The notes under the pieces: generated by a model
Databases searched by the model: none
The model's input: only the letters and a program-made list of their open reading frames with translations
What the model was told of the DNA's origin: nothing
Source of the DNA: Desulfomicrobium orale DSM 12838
Lineage (GTDB): Bacteria; Desulfobacterota; Desulfovibrionia; Desulfovibrionales; Desulfomicrobiaceae
Direction of reading: 5' to 3'
NCBI RefSeq assembly: GCF_001553625.1
Contig: NZ_CP014230.1
Location: 1,860,001-1,924,000 of the forward strand
DNA: 64,000 nt
Shown: positions 7,165 through 15,997 of the stretch, piece by piece
How the letters are laid out: the number at the start of each line of letters is the position of its first letter
Numbering within the stretch: the stretch's first letter is position 1
Made by a program: the position numbers and the translations under genes

Positions 7165-9672
7165 ATGGGAAAGCCAGCACTGACGTGGGTTGAAAAAATG
7201 AGGGGAAAGAGACCCGCCGTTCGGAGAAAGCTCCGGACCAGGCTCTTGATGACGCTCATCCCCACAGCCCTCATTGTCCTGGCGCTGATGGGATATGCCA
7301 CATACTGGGCGTCCTCGGAATTCATCACGGTGGCGCTGGAGCGTACTTCTCGCCAGCATGCCAGCACCACGGCGCATATGGTGGAACTGTTGCTGGAGCA
7401 GTGCCGGACAAGTCTTTTGTATGCGGCCCGGAATCCACTGACGCCGGACAGCGCGAGAAAATATCTCGAAGCCCTGAACGCCTTGGAGGGGCTCGAATTT
7501 TCGGAATTCGGCTTTATCCCCGGGCAGGGAGATCGACCCTTCGTCTTTGTGAGCCGGGATGGGATGCTCACGGAGCTTTCGCCGGAAAAGATCGGAGAAA
7601 TTCGCCCCAGTCCCGCTTTACTCTACAAACAGGCCTCTCTTCTCAAGGATGGCGAAGTCTGGTTTTCCGAATTCGGCGAAGTGGAGCTGCCTTTTCCTAC
7701 CAGTGGGAGGCCGCTGGAACGGATATCTGAAAGATCCCTGCGTTTCGTGACGCCTTACCGCGGGCCGGATGGAGAGGACCTCGGCTTTGTCTATCTCGCC
7801 CTGGATGCCAGGAAGGTCCGCAACATTCTGTCCCTGCACGATTCCAATACGTCCCCGGTGTTCGCTTTTCCCCGCAATCCCAAGTTTTCCAGATTCACCT
7901 ATTTTTTCGACGCGCATGGATGGGTGCTTTTTCAGTCCGAGGCCGTGGATGCGGCCGAAGCGCCCCTGCGTACGCTGGATGTCCGGTCCACATTCCAGGG
8001 AACCCTGGGCCGGCCGGGTTTCCCGGAAGCGTTCAGACCGTCGGATCAGAGCCGGAATTATTGGCAGATAGTCGAGGGCACGGCCAAGGGAGAGAAAGGC
8101 ATTTTACGCTCCATTGGCGGCGAACAGAGCGATTCTCCGTACAGGGAACATTTTCTGGCCTACGCTCCGGTGTATTTTAAGTCCGGGGCGGACAAAAATC
8201 CTGCCGTTGTGGGCGGCGTGGCCTTTGAAGACAGAAGCGTGCTTATCGAACTTGCCGGGTACAAGCATCTCGATGTCATGCTCGCCATCAGCGTCATTTC
8301 GGTGCTGGCGCTCACCGTGGCGATCTTTCTGGTGGCCCGCGGCACTACCAAGGGACTTCTGGAGCTTGCCCTCACAGTCAAACACCAGAACGACCAGGGA
8401 CGCTGGGAGCCTGTGACACTGCGTGAAACGGGTTACGAGGCGGAGATGATCAAGGATGCCATCAACGCCCTGATCGGAACCATCCGGGCCCAGTTCGAGG
8501 AAATCAGATCGAAGGACCTGCAAATCGAATCGGTGGTGCTGAAAGAACCCGCGGAACTGTACAAGGACCGTTTCTCTCCCGTCATCGACGATATGTTTCC
8601 CGAATTCATCGGGACAGGCAGACATATGCAGCAGATGAAGCGCGACATCGTCAAGGCCAGTCAGGTGGACGTGGACGTGCTGATAGAAGGGGAGACGGGA
8701 ACGGGCAAACAGCTCGCGGCCGAAGCCGTGCACCGTCTCTCGCAGCGGGCGGTCAAGCCGTTCATTTCCATCAACTGCGGCGAGCTCGATGAAGCCCTTC
8801 TTCTGGACACTCTGTTCGGGCATATCAGAGGCGCATTCACCGACGGCAAGGAAGATCGGAAGGGCGCATTCCTGGAAGCTGACGGAGGCACGCTGTTTCT
8901 GGATGAAATTCAGTCCGCGTCCCTGAAAGTGCAGCAGAGTCTGCTGCGGGCTCTTTCTCTGCGCAAGATCAAACCCCTTGGCAGCGACCGGGACATCAGC
9001 GTGGATGTGCGTCTGATCACGGCTACCAATGCGGAGCTCAGGCGGCTGATCGCCGAGGGCAAATTCCGGGAAGATCTTTATTACCGGCTGAAAGTCATCA
9101 CCATCCAGACCCCGGCTCTGCGCCACCATCGTCAGAATGTCCCGGTGCTGGCCATGCACTTTCTGCAGGAAGGCGAACGCATGGCCGGAAAGACGGGACT
9201 GGTGCTCTCCCGCGGCGCTCTCAGGGCGCTGGTGTCCTATTCCTGGCCGGGAAATATCCGGGAACTCAAACATCTGATCATCACAGCGGCGGTCATGGCC
9301 GAGGGTAACGTCATTCAGGCCGAACAGCTGGGAATCGATGCCGTTTCGGAAGACAGCGCCTTCTCCGGGGAAACGTCTTTTTTTCCGGCCGATCCGGAGA
9401 GCTCCGCCGCTGCGGAAGAGAATTCAGAGTGCGAGACGGCTGCCGGCATGATGGAGATGGAACTCAACCGGCGGCAGATGCTGGCCTGGGAATACGCTGG
9501 CAGAAACGGCAGCATTACCAGCAAGGAGCTCATGGATATTCTGGGTGGGAGTATTTCCAAGAGAACCGCCAGCTACGATATTCAGGATTTGGTCAATCGG
9601 GGCCTGCTGACAAAAGTCGGACGCGGCCCGGCGACCCGGTATGTGCGGACGGTTCAGAAGAGGTCCGCATGA
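7165..9672 (+). CDS. membrane-anchored sigma-54-dependent activator with Cache-type sensor
   Basis: An 835-residue regulator joining an extracytoplasmic sensor directly to an AAA+ enhancer-binding domain, with no kinase step. A membrane segment at about 26-50 is followed by a periplasmic region of about 320 residues resembling double Cache sensors, then a second membrane segment at about 370-392. A linker (LKEPAELYKDRF) precedes the AAA+ domain: Walker A GETGTGKQ near 509-516, Walker B GGTLFLDEIQ, and WPGNIRELK. The sigma-54 contact loop reads GAFTDG near 556-561 instead of GAFTGA. The C-terminus is not a Fis-type helix-turn-helix; it looks like a winged helix (SKELMDILGG...VNRGLLTKVGRGPATRY). 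GGAGA lies 8 nt upstream of the ATG. It is divergent from the CBS/SLC13 genes, its probable targets. Confidence 0.85.
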   Translation: MGKPALTWVEKMRGKRPAVRRKLRTRLLMTLIPTALIVLALMGYATYWASSEFITVALERTSRQHASTTAHMVELLLEQCRTSLLYAARNPLTPDSARKYLEALNALEGLEFSEFGFIPGQGDRPFVFVSRDGMLTELSPEKIGEIRPSPALLYKQASLLKDGEVWFSEFGEVELPFPTSGRPLERISERSLRFVTPYRGPDGEDLGFVYLALDARKVRNILSLHDSNTSPVFAFPRNPKFSRFTYFFDAHGWVLFQSEAVDAAEAPLRTLDVRSTFQGTLGRPGFPEAFRPSDQSRNYWQIVEGTAKGEKGILRSIGGEQSDSPYREHFLAYAPVYFKSGADKNPAVVGGVAFEDRSVLIELAGYKHLDVMLAISVISVLALTVAIFLVARGTTKGLLELALTVKHQNDQGRWEPVTLRETGYEAEMIKDAINALIGTIRAQFEEIRSKDLQIESVVLKEPAELYKDRFSPVIDDMFPEFIGTGRHMQQMKRDIVKASQVDVDVLIEGETGTGKQLAAEAVHRLSQRAVKPFISINCGELDEALLLDTLFGHIRGAFTDGKEDRKGAFLEADGGTLFLDEIQSASLKVQQSLLRALSLRKIKPLGSDRDISVDVRLITATNAELRRLIAEGKFREDLYYRLKVITIQTPALRHHRQNVPVLAMHFLQEGERMAGKTGLVLSRGALRALVSYSWPGNIRELKHLIITAAVMAEGNVIQAEQLGIDAVSEDSAFSGETSFFPADPESSAAAEENSECETAAGMMEMELNRRQMLAWEYAGRNGSITSKELMDILGGSISKRTASYDIQDLVNRGLLTKVGRGPATRYVRTVQKRSA

Positions 9673-9861
9673 GGCGGGATCATGCCGGTCTGTTCGGGCG
9701 GTCGTCTTTGCCGCGCCGTGGGACTGACTGGGTGTGGCCTTTAGACATGGGGAACCGGTCGCAAGGCAGGCGGGTGTTGCGCCATGAATGGGGTTCATGT
9801 AATAGCCGGTAAAGATTGAAAATATACAGGCCGTCCGGGTGTTTTACGCGAGGAGCCGAGC

Positions 9862-11529
9862 ATGTCGATTTTCGGATTGAAGGATTTGGGGACCAAAATA
9901 GCCATCACCGCGCTGAGCTTTTCTCTGATTCCTCTCATCGCTCTCGGCGTGACCATGTATTCCATGTTTTCCTCGGCCTACCATTCCAAAGTGCGGACCA
10001 ATCTGATCAGTTTGTCCGAGAACAAACGGCAGGGCGTGGATCTGTTTTTGCGGGAACAGATCGCACAGCTGCGCACAGTGGCTTACTCCAATTCCATAGA
10101 GAAACTGTCTGTACAGGAGAACCTCGACAGCGTGCTGGCCTCCATGCAGGTCAGTTCCAGAACGTTCATCGACCTGGGCATCATCGACGATGAAGGCCGC
10201 CATGTGGCCTATTCGGGCCCCTACAATCTGACCCGGGCCAATTACAAAAATGAGGACTGGTTCCACCAGGTCATGATCAGGAAGATTTATGTCTCCGACG
10301 TGTTCGAAGGCTTCCGGGGTTTTCCACACATGATCATCGCCGTCAGGAAGCAGGAGAAGGGCCGGATCTGGATTTTGCGGGCGACCATCGATTCGGACAT
10401 CTTCGATTCCCTGGTGCGTTGGCTGCAACTGGGTGACAAAGGGGACGCCTATCTTGTGAACCGCGCCGGAGAACTGCAGACCCGGCCCCGGTTCGGCAAC
10501 AAGAGCAGAGATATTTACGCCCCTTACCTCGGCGCGCCGTTTGCGGGCACCAAAGTCCGGGAGTTTTCCAGCGGCAGCGAAAAAATGTTCGTGAGCGGTA
10601 TCTGGCTGGAGCAGAAGGACTGGGTTTTGATCATCGAGGAGGACATGCAGGGAGAGCTCCGCCCCCTGTTCGAGGCCGAGGCCGCCGCATGGGCGGTGGT
10701 GGGCAGCGGAGTGGCCTTCATCATCATCGGCACGCTTCTCATAACGCGCATGATCGTCGTGCAGCAGGAGCGCAGCAACAGGGCCGAGGCGAAGCTGAAC
10801 GAAGAGCTGATTCAGTCCAGCAAGATGGCCGCTCTGGGCAAACTTGCCGCGGGAGTGGCTCACGAGGTGAACAATCCGCTGGCGGTCATTCGTGAAAAGG
10901 CGGGGTGGATGCGCGACCTTCTGGAAGAGGAAGATGTCCGGGGCAGCGCCAACTTTCAGGAATTCGAGGAGGCCGTGGACAAAATAGAACAGCATGTGGA
11001 GCGGGCGGGAAGTGTGGTGCACCGCATGCTCGGGTTCGCCAGACGGATGGAACCCGTGTGCAACGACGTCTATCTGAACGACGTGCTGAAGCAGACGACC
11101 GCGTTTCTGGATAACGAAATACGCTTCCGTAACATTGAACTCGATTGGGCGCTGCTTCCGGATTTGCCCAGTATCCAGTCCGATGCGGCCCAGATACAGC
11201 AGGTGGTCCTGAATCTTTTCAACAACGCCATCGACGCCATAGGAAAGGACGGCCGCATTACCGTGACCACCACCTGCGATCAGGCTGCGGATACGGTCAC
11301 CGTTTCCATCCGTGATGACGGTCCGGGTATGGACAAAGAGGTGCAGCACCGTATTTTCGATCCCTTCTTCACCACCAAGAAGGTGGGGGAAGGCACGGGC
11401 CTTGGTTTATCCATCAGTTATTCCATCATCAACAAGCTGGGTGGCACCCTCCGGTTCGAGAGCGAGCCCGGAGAGGGCACCGAGTTTATCATCACTTTGC
11501 CGGTGAAGCATCATGACAGGAAAGAATAG
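9862..11529 (+). CDS. Cache-domain sensor histidine kinase (first)
   Basis: A 555-residue membrane kinase. Membrane segments at about 13-35 and 278-300 bracket a periplasmic dCache-like sensor containing DLGIIDDEGRHVAYSGPY and NEDWFHQV, both typical of Cache domains. After a short coiled linker with no obvious HAMP, the HisKA box is GKLAAGVAHEVNNPL with phospho-acceptor His334. The ATPase domain shows N-box LNLFNNAIDAI, G1 DDGPGM, F-box FDPFFTTK and G2 GTGLGLS. GAGGAGC lies just upstream of the ATG at 9862. The downstream receiver gene overlaps its 3' end by 17 nt, so the pair is translationally coupled and is the obvious cognate two-component pair. Ligand unknown; small carboxylates are common for this sensor class. 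Confidence 0.92.
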   Translation: MSIFGLKDLGTKIAITALSFSLIPLIALGVTMYSMFSSAYHSKVRTNLISLSENKRQGVDLFLREQIAQLRTVAYSNSIEKLSVQENLDSVLASMQVSSRTFIDLGIIDDEGRHVAYSGPYNLTRANYKNEDWFHQVMIRKIYVSDVFEGFRGFPHMIIAVRKQEKGRIWILRATIDSDIFDSLVRWLQLGDKGDAYLVNRAGELQTRPRFGNKSRDIYAPYLGAPFAGTKVREFSSGSEKMFVSGIWLEQKDWVLIIEEDMQGELRPLFEAEAAAWAVVGSGVAFIIIGTLLITRMIVVQQERSNRAEAKLNEELIQSSKMAALGKLAAGVAHEVNNPLAVIREKAGWMRDLLEEEDVRGSANFQEFEEAVDKIEQHVERAGSVVHRMLGFARRMEPVCNDVYLNDVLKQTTAFLDNEIRFRNIELDWALLPDLPSIQSDAAQIQQVVLNLFNNAIDAIGKDGRITVTTTCDQAADTVTVSIRDDGPGMDKEVQHRIFDPFFTTKKVGEGTGLGLSISYSIINKLGGTLRFESEPGEGTEFIITLPVKHHDRKE

Positions 11530-11920
11530 TGCCCACGCCGTGTGTGCCGGTCCATCCGTACTCGTGGTGGACGATGAAGTGGATTTCATGGAAACTCTGG
11601 TCAAACGTCTGGAGCGGCGGGGATTTCGCGTTTCAGGCGTGGACGGAGCGGCGGCCGCCCTGGAACTGCTCCACAGCAACCGTTACGATGTGGTCGTTCT
11701 GGATGTGATGATGCCCGGCATGAACGGCATCGAACTGTTGCATGAAATAAAGACCAGATGGGAGAATACCCAGGTCATTCTGCTCTCCGGGCATGGAGGG
11801 GAAGACATGGATATGCGGGGGATAGCTTACGGGGCCTACGCCTATCTGGTCAAACCCGTTTCCCTGAACGTATTGGTGGAGACCGCCTGCAAAGCTTTTG
11901 AGGAAAGCGGAATCCGCTGA
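11513..11920 (+). CDS. single-domain response regulator (partner of first kinase)
   Basis: A receiver of 135 residues without an output domain. The acidic residues are in VLVVDDEVDF, the phospho-acceptor is Asp64 in VVLDVMMPGMNG, the switch serine is in LLSGHGGE, and the conserved Lys is in AYLVKPVS. It begins inside the end of the upstream kinase gene (17-nt overlap), which points to co-translation and pairing. Without a DNA-binding domain it could pass phosphate on, act as a sink, or contact the AAA+ activator encoded upstream. The 26-nt gap to the second kinase gene keeps all in one operon. Confidence 0.9.
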   Translation: MTGKNSAHAVCAGPSVLVVDDEVDFMETLVKRLERRGFRVSGVDGAAAALELLHSNRYDVVVLDVMMPGMNGIELLHEIKTRWENTQVILLSGHGGEDMDMRGIAYGAYAYLVKPVSLNVLVETACKAFEESGIR

Positions 11921-11946
11921 GGGCATCCGGGAATACTCCACCAGCC

Positions 11947-13623
11947 ATGCGTCAAATCACCAGCCGGATAATCAAACGCAATTTCTTCGTCGCCCTGCTG
12001 CTGGCTCCTTTTGTGCCGGTGGTGCTCGCTCTGGGCACGGGCGGATACCTGTTCTGGAATCATGTACAACAGGGCGGCCTCGATAGTCTTTCCCTTCTGG
12101 CCAGAAGTCACGCCCGGATGGTGGACAGCTATCTGGACGACTGTCTCGGTGATCTGGCTCTGGTGGAAGGGCGATTTGCGGGTGGGGACAAGGTCGAAAT
12201 GCGCTCCGTTCTGGAAAATTTGCAGCGCAAGCGCGGCGGGATCACCGACGTGGCGCTGGTGGATCAGAATGGAAGCGTGCGCGGCTATGCTGGTCCCGGG
12301 GTGTTCAAGGGTACTCACACGGTACCCGGAAGGTGGCTGGAGGAAGCTCTGGAGCGGGGCAGCAGCGTCAGTGGGGTCATGGCGGGACAGATGGGGCTGC
12401 CCTACACGGTCATCGCCAGGCGCATCTCCATGGGCGGGGAGCCGTTTGTGTTGCGTGCTTCGCTGGACCCGGAGGTGTTCACGCGCATGGTCATGGATGT
12501 GCGCGAGGATGGGACCGAGGTTTTCCTGGTCACCCGGAAAGGGGAAATCATTGCCGGCAGTGAAGGGCAGACGCTGATTCGTGAACGGGAGCTGTTCGGG
12601 CCCGCCTTTTGGGATCGCGTGGGCGGCGCTTTTCTGGATGACCGCTCCGGGGCTGCCTACGCCAGCCGCGTTCTGAAGCATGCGGGCTGGATTGTGGCCG
12701 TGCGCGAGTATTCTCCCGTTTTTTTCCGGACTGCGGATTCCACGGTGCTTTTTCTTGTCCTGTCCGTGCTGTGCGGTGGCATCATCGTTTTTCTGTCTTC
12801 CCTTTATCTGACCGGATATGTGGAAAAAATGCTGCGCCAGCGCGAGGGCGAGCGCGAGCAATTGCGCGAACAGCTGTACCGGGCCGGCCGTCTGGCCGAA
12901 CTGGGGGAAATGGCTGCGGGGTTCGCCCATGAAATAAACAACCCCCTTCAGGTTATGAAAAGCGAGCAGGCCTATATGGAGATGCTTCTGCAGGACTTCC
13001 GGGAGCGGGCCGGGAGCGACGCCGGACTTCTGGCCGATGTGGAGGAGATGGCGGGCGGAGTCGGGCAGATCAAGGTGCAGATCGACAGATGCGCGCGCAT
13101 CACCCATTCGATCCTGAGTTTCGGGCGGGCGGGCGAGGTGGAAGTGCAGAACGTGGAGCTGGGCCGGTTCATTCCCGAGGTGCTGCGCATGGTTCAGAAA
13201 AAGGTGCAGCTGAACAACATCGACCTGCGCGTGGCTGTGGCGGCCTCCCGTTTGGTGGTGCAGGTGGACCCCGGCAGATTGCAGCAGGTGCTGCTGAACC
13301 TGCTCAACAACGCCATCCATGCCGTGGGAGACGTGACGGACGGCCGGACCGGAGACATTTCGCTGACCTGCGCTCCGGAGGGCTCGGACCGGGTGCGTAT
13401 TTCCATAAGGGATAACGGCATGGGGGTCACCCCGGAAAATCAGAAGCTGATCTTTACGCCGTTCTTCACCACCAAACCGGCGGGGAGCGGGACGGGGCTC
13501 GGCCTGTCCGTGTGTCATGGTCTGGTGGACAGCATGAACGGCGTACTCGATTTCGAGAGCGTACCGGGGCGGGGCTCCACGTTTTTCATTGTTTTGCCCA
13601 GAGTGCCGTCCCCTTCGGCGTGA
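11947..13623 (+). CDS. Cache-type sensor histidine kinase (second)
   Basis: A 558-residue membrane kinase paralogous in layout to the one at 9862. Membrane segments at about 12-36 and 264-288 flank a periplasmic sensor of about 225 residues with DVALVDQNGSVRGYAGP, typical of a Cache fold. A charged coiled linker (RQREGEREQLREQLY) leads to the HisKA box GEMAAGFAHEINNPL with His328. The ATPase domain contains N-box LNLLNNAIHAV, DNGMGV, FTPFFTTK and GTGLGLSVCHG. It is 26 nt downstream of a receiver gene and followed at 30 nt by another. Two kinases with related sensors in one operon suggest sensing of two related ligands or heteromeric signalling. Confidence 0.92.
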   Translation: MRQITSRIIKRNFFVALLLAPFVPVVLALGTGGYLFWNHVQQGGLDSLSLLARSHARMVDSYLDDCLGDLALVEGRFAGGDKVEMRSVLENLQRKRGGITDVALVDQNGSVRGYAGPGVFKGTHTVPGRWLEEALERGSSVSGVMAGQMGLPYTVIARRISMGGEPFVLRASLDPEVFTRMVMDVREDGTEVFLVTRKGEIIAGSEGQTLIRERELFGPAFWDRVGGAFLDDRSGAAYASRVLKHAGWIVAVREYSPVFFRTADSTVLFLVLSVLCGGIIVFLSSLYLTGYVEKMLRQREGEREQLREQLYRAGRLAELGEMAAGFAHEINNPLQVMKSEQAYMEMLLQDFRERAGSDAGLLADVEEMAGGVGQIKVQIDRCARITHSILSFGRAGEVEVQNVELGRFIPEVLRMVQKKVQLNNIDLRVAVAASRLVVQVDPGRLQQVLLNLLNNAIHAVGDVTDGRTGDISLTCAPEGSDRVRISIRDNGMGVTPENQKLIFTPFFTTKPAGSGTGLGLSVCHGLVDSMNGVLDFESVPGRGSTFFIVLPRVPSPSA

Positions 13624-13653
13624 GGCGGGCGTTCGCTTTGAAAAGAGGTGAGC

Positions 13654-14043
13654 ATGGATGATGCATTACGGGTTTTACTGGTGGACGATGAGGAAGACTA
13701 TCTGCGGACTGCGGCCAAGATATTCCGGCGCAAGGGAATCGACGCGGAAGTCTGCAGCGTGGGACGGGACGTACCCGCCTTGCTGGAGGAAAAGCAGTGC
13801 CAGGTGGTGGTGCTGGATTTGAAGATGCCCGGTATGGGCGGGTTGGAAGTCCTCAGGGAAATCAAGGCCCGCCAGCCCCTTGTACAGGTGATCATTCTGA
13901 CCGGGCATGCCTCTTCGGATGACGCGGCCGTGTGCCTGACCAGCGGGGCTTTCGATTTTCTGATCAAACCGGTGGAAATGGACCATCTGATGGACAGGAT
14001 CAAGACGGCCTATGAACTCTGGAAAGTTTCGCCCAGGCTCTGA
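13654..14043 (+). CDS. single-domain response regulator (partner of second kinase)
   Basis: A receiver of 129 residues and nothing else. It has VLLVDDEEDY near the N-terminus, Asp55 in VVLDLKMPGMGG, ILTGHAS as the switch, and the Lys in FLIKPVEM. I chose the ATG at 13654, which has AGAGGTG about 5 nt upstream, over the in-frame GTG six bases earlier, which would sit inside that same ribosome-binding site. It directly follows the second kinase gene, so it is probably that kinase's partner. It resembles the receiver at 11513 more than any DNA-binding regulator. Confidence 0.88.
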   Translation: MDDALRVLLVDDEEDYLRTAAKIFRRKGIDAEVCSVGRDVPALLEEKQCQVVVLDLKMPGMGGLEVLREIKARQPLVQVIILTGHASSDDAAVCLTSGAFDFLIKPVEMDHLMDRIKTAYELWKVSPRL

Positions 14044-14085
14044 ATATCCGCCGGGTGGACAGGCCTGGGACACCGGAGGAATGAG

Positions 14086-14973
14086 ATGTTGACCGGACTT
14101 CACATGGCGATTGTCGATGGGGATATCCCCTTCCGGGACCATCTGGCGAAGATGCTGACTGACCTGGGATATACGGTGCATTGCGCGGATACTGGCGCCC
14201 AGGTTCCGGAGCTGCTGCATTCCGCCGCCCCGGAAATTCTGTTTCTGGGCGCGGGGCTGGATGCGCAGGAGCTTCTGCCGAAAATCAGGTTTGCGGCTCC
14301 CGGCTGTAAAGTCATCGTTCTGGCCGACGGAGATGACGTATCCGCAGTGCACCGCGCCTGGGAACTGGGAGCTTTTGATTATCTGTGCAAACCTCTGGAT
14401 GTGGACGCTCTGGCCATCCGCCTGCGGGAGATCGCAGCCCTTCCGGTTGAGGAGGAACGGGAAAAACTGGCCTTTGAGATCATGATCCCCATTCAGCATT
14501 ACACCTGCGTGCAGGCTTCGTGCACGATACGGGAAGGTATCGAGCAGCTGAAACGCGCTTCGGAGAATTTCGTTTCGCTGGGACTCATGATGGAAGTAGG
14601 GCACCGGGCGGTGCTGGTTTTCGACGGCGAGGAGATGGTCGGCGTCCTGACCATGAGAAATCTCATCCAGGCCATCCGGCCCGGATATATTACCGCTCCA
14701 TCCGGACTTCCTCCCCGGAGCATGCGCCATTCCCCGGTTTTCTGGGCGGGCGTCTTCACCAGTCAGGTAAAGGAACTGGAGGCCAAATGCGTGGCGGAAA
14801 TCATGAATCCCCGCCCTCCTGTGGTGCATTGCCGGGCCAATCTGATGCAGGTGGCGCAGTTGCTGTGCGAGGAGAACCGCAGGCGGGTGGTTGTGGAGCA
14901 GGACGGAAAAGCGATCGGAGTTATCCGGGAGCAGGAGCTTTTCGCGCAGATATCCCGGCAGCTTCTGGGATAG
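14086..14973 (+). CDS. pseudo-receiver fused to CBS pair
   Basis: A 295-residue two-part protein. Residues 1-125 have a receiver fold (MAIVDGD pocket, VIVLADGDD switch region, YLCKPLDVD with the conserved Lys), but the phospho-acceptor is replaced: the segment that should read LLD-x-x-MP is FLGAGLDAQ, with Gly55. Residues about 135-295 are a CBS pair (RAVLVFDGEEMVGVLTM ... RRVVVEQDGKAIGVIREQEL), similar in spacing and spacer motifs to the stand-alone CBS protein at 6294-6848. It could not be phosphorylated in the usual way, so a ligand-gated protein-interaction role is more likely. It is the last gene of the kinase operon, with an ATG 42 nt after the preceding receiver. Confidence 0.85.
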   Translation: MLTGLHMAIVDGDIPFRDHLAKMLTDLGYTVHCADTGAQVPELLHSAAPEILFLGAGLDAQELLPKIRFAAPGCKVIVLADGDDVSAVHRAWELGAFDYLCKPLDVDALAIRLREIAALPVEEEREKLAFEIMIPIQHYTCVQASCTIREGIEQLKRASENFVSLGLMMEVGHRAVLVFDGEEMVGVLTMRNLIQAIRPGYITAPSGLPPRSMRHSPVFWAGVFTSQVKELEAKCVAEIMNPRPPVVHCRANLMQVAQLLCEENRRRVVVEQDGKAIGVIREQELFAQISRQLLG

Positions 14974-15135
14974 TCGGTCATCCTTCGGTTTGCCCGGCCT
15001 GTCACGGTCAAGGCTCAGTCATGCCGGAGTGTCGCGGGTGTGGCTCGATCATGCTGATTTATAAATATCTGAGTGGGTTGCCTTGCTTTTCCAGATCAGG
15101 GACCGTACAGTCGATCCTATGAAAGGGAGCATGTT

Positions 15136-15974
15136 ATGATCATGCTGAAGCAGCCTCTACAGAAGTTCTATAAAATGCAGGGCAGCGGGAATGACTTTAT
15201 TGTCATCGATAACCGCTCCCGTTCCATCTCGCAGGAAGTCATGCCGACCTGGGCCAGAGTTTTGTGTCCTCGGGCCTTCAGCATCGGCGCCGACGGGATT
15301 ATCTTTCTGGAAGAAGATGCTTCCGGGCAGGCTTCCACTCGCTGGCATTTCTTCAATGCCGATGGTTCCAGAGCTGAAATGTGCGGTAACGGGTCGCGTT
15401 GCGCCACATTGCTGGCCTGTCTGATGGGTATGGCTCCGGCCGAACACATCATGCTCACGGATGCCGGGCTGGTACACGCCCGGGTACAGCCAGAGGCTGG
15501 CGAAGTGGAGGTGCAACTCACCAGAATTCGGGATCTGCAGCTCGGGACCGATCTTGACTTGGACGGTCGGCCGGAATCCGTGCATTTTGCCAACACGGGC
15601 GTACCGCATGCCGTAATCATCGTTCCAGATGTGAAGGTCCTTGATGTCCGTGAACTGGGCTCTGTTGTGCGTCGGCATGCCCACTTCGGACCCGCTGGAA
15701 CCAACGCCAATTTCATTCAGGTTGTGGATTCCGGGCATATTTTGCTGCGCACTTATGAACGTGGTGTGGAAAACGAAACCTACGCCTGCGGCACCGGTGC
15801 GGCGGCGTCCGTGGCTGTGGCTCATGCCCTTGAATTGTGTGGTCCCGTGGTGGAAGTGACCACCTCGGGCGGTGAAGAATTGCGTATTACCGTTCGTGGA
15901 GAGGACATCTTTCTGGGGGGCAGGCTCGGATCGTTTATCAGGGCGAGTTCAGTCCCTTCTCTATGGGGCTTTGA
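15136..15974 (+). CDS. dapF: diaminopimelate epimerase, reading frame broken at a G6 run
   Basis: Converts LL- to meso-diaminopimelate for lysine and peptidoglycan. The two catalytic cysteines are in MCGNGSRC and YACGTGAAA, and GNDFIVIDN is the usual N-terminus. The frame from ATG 15136 (GGGAG 6 nt upstream) stays normal up to FLGG. There, at six G (15915-15920), the expected C-terminus continues in another frame: adding one G gives [17 protein letters not shown] and a stop at 15972-15974, for a 279-residue protein of normal family size. Uncorrected, the frame runs to 16056, overlaps the dapA start by 59 nt and ends in unrelated residues. A sequencing error, a real mutation or slippage could each explain it. 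dapA follows at once, so the pair is a lysine/DAP operon. Confidence 0.9.
15915..15920 (+). other. frameshift site in dapF (G6, G7 expected)
   Basis: A run of six G where seven would keep the DapF frame. The bases after it encode the conserved DapF C-terminal strand only in the -1-shifted frame. The same signature recurs in tsaD at 58929-58934. Confidence 0.85.
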
Positions 15975-15997
15975 CCGTCACCAGCAAAGGAGAAAGT

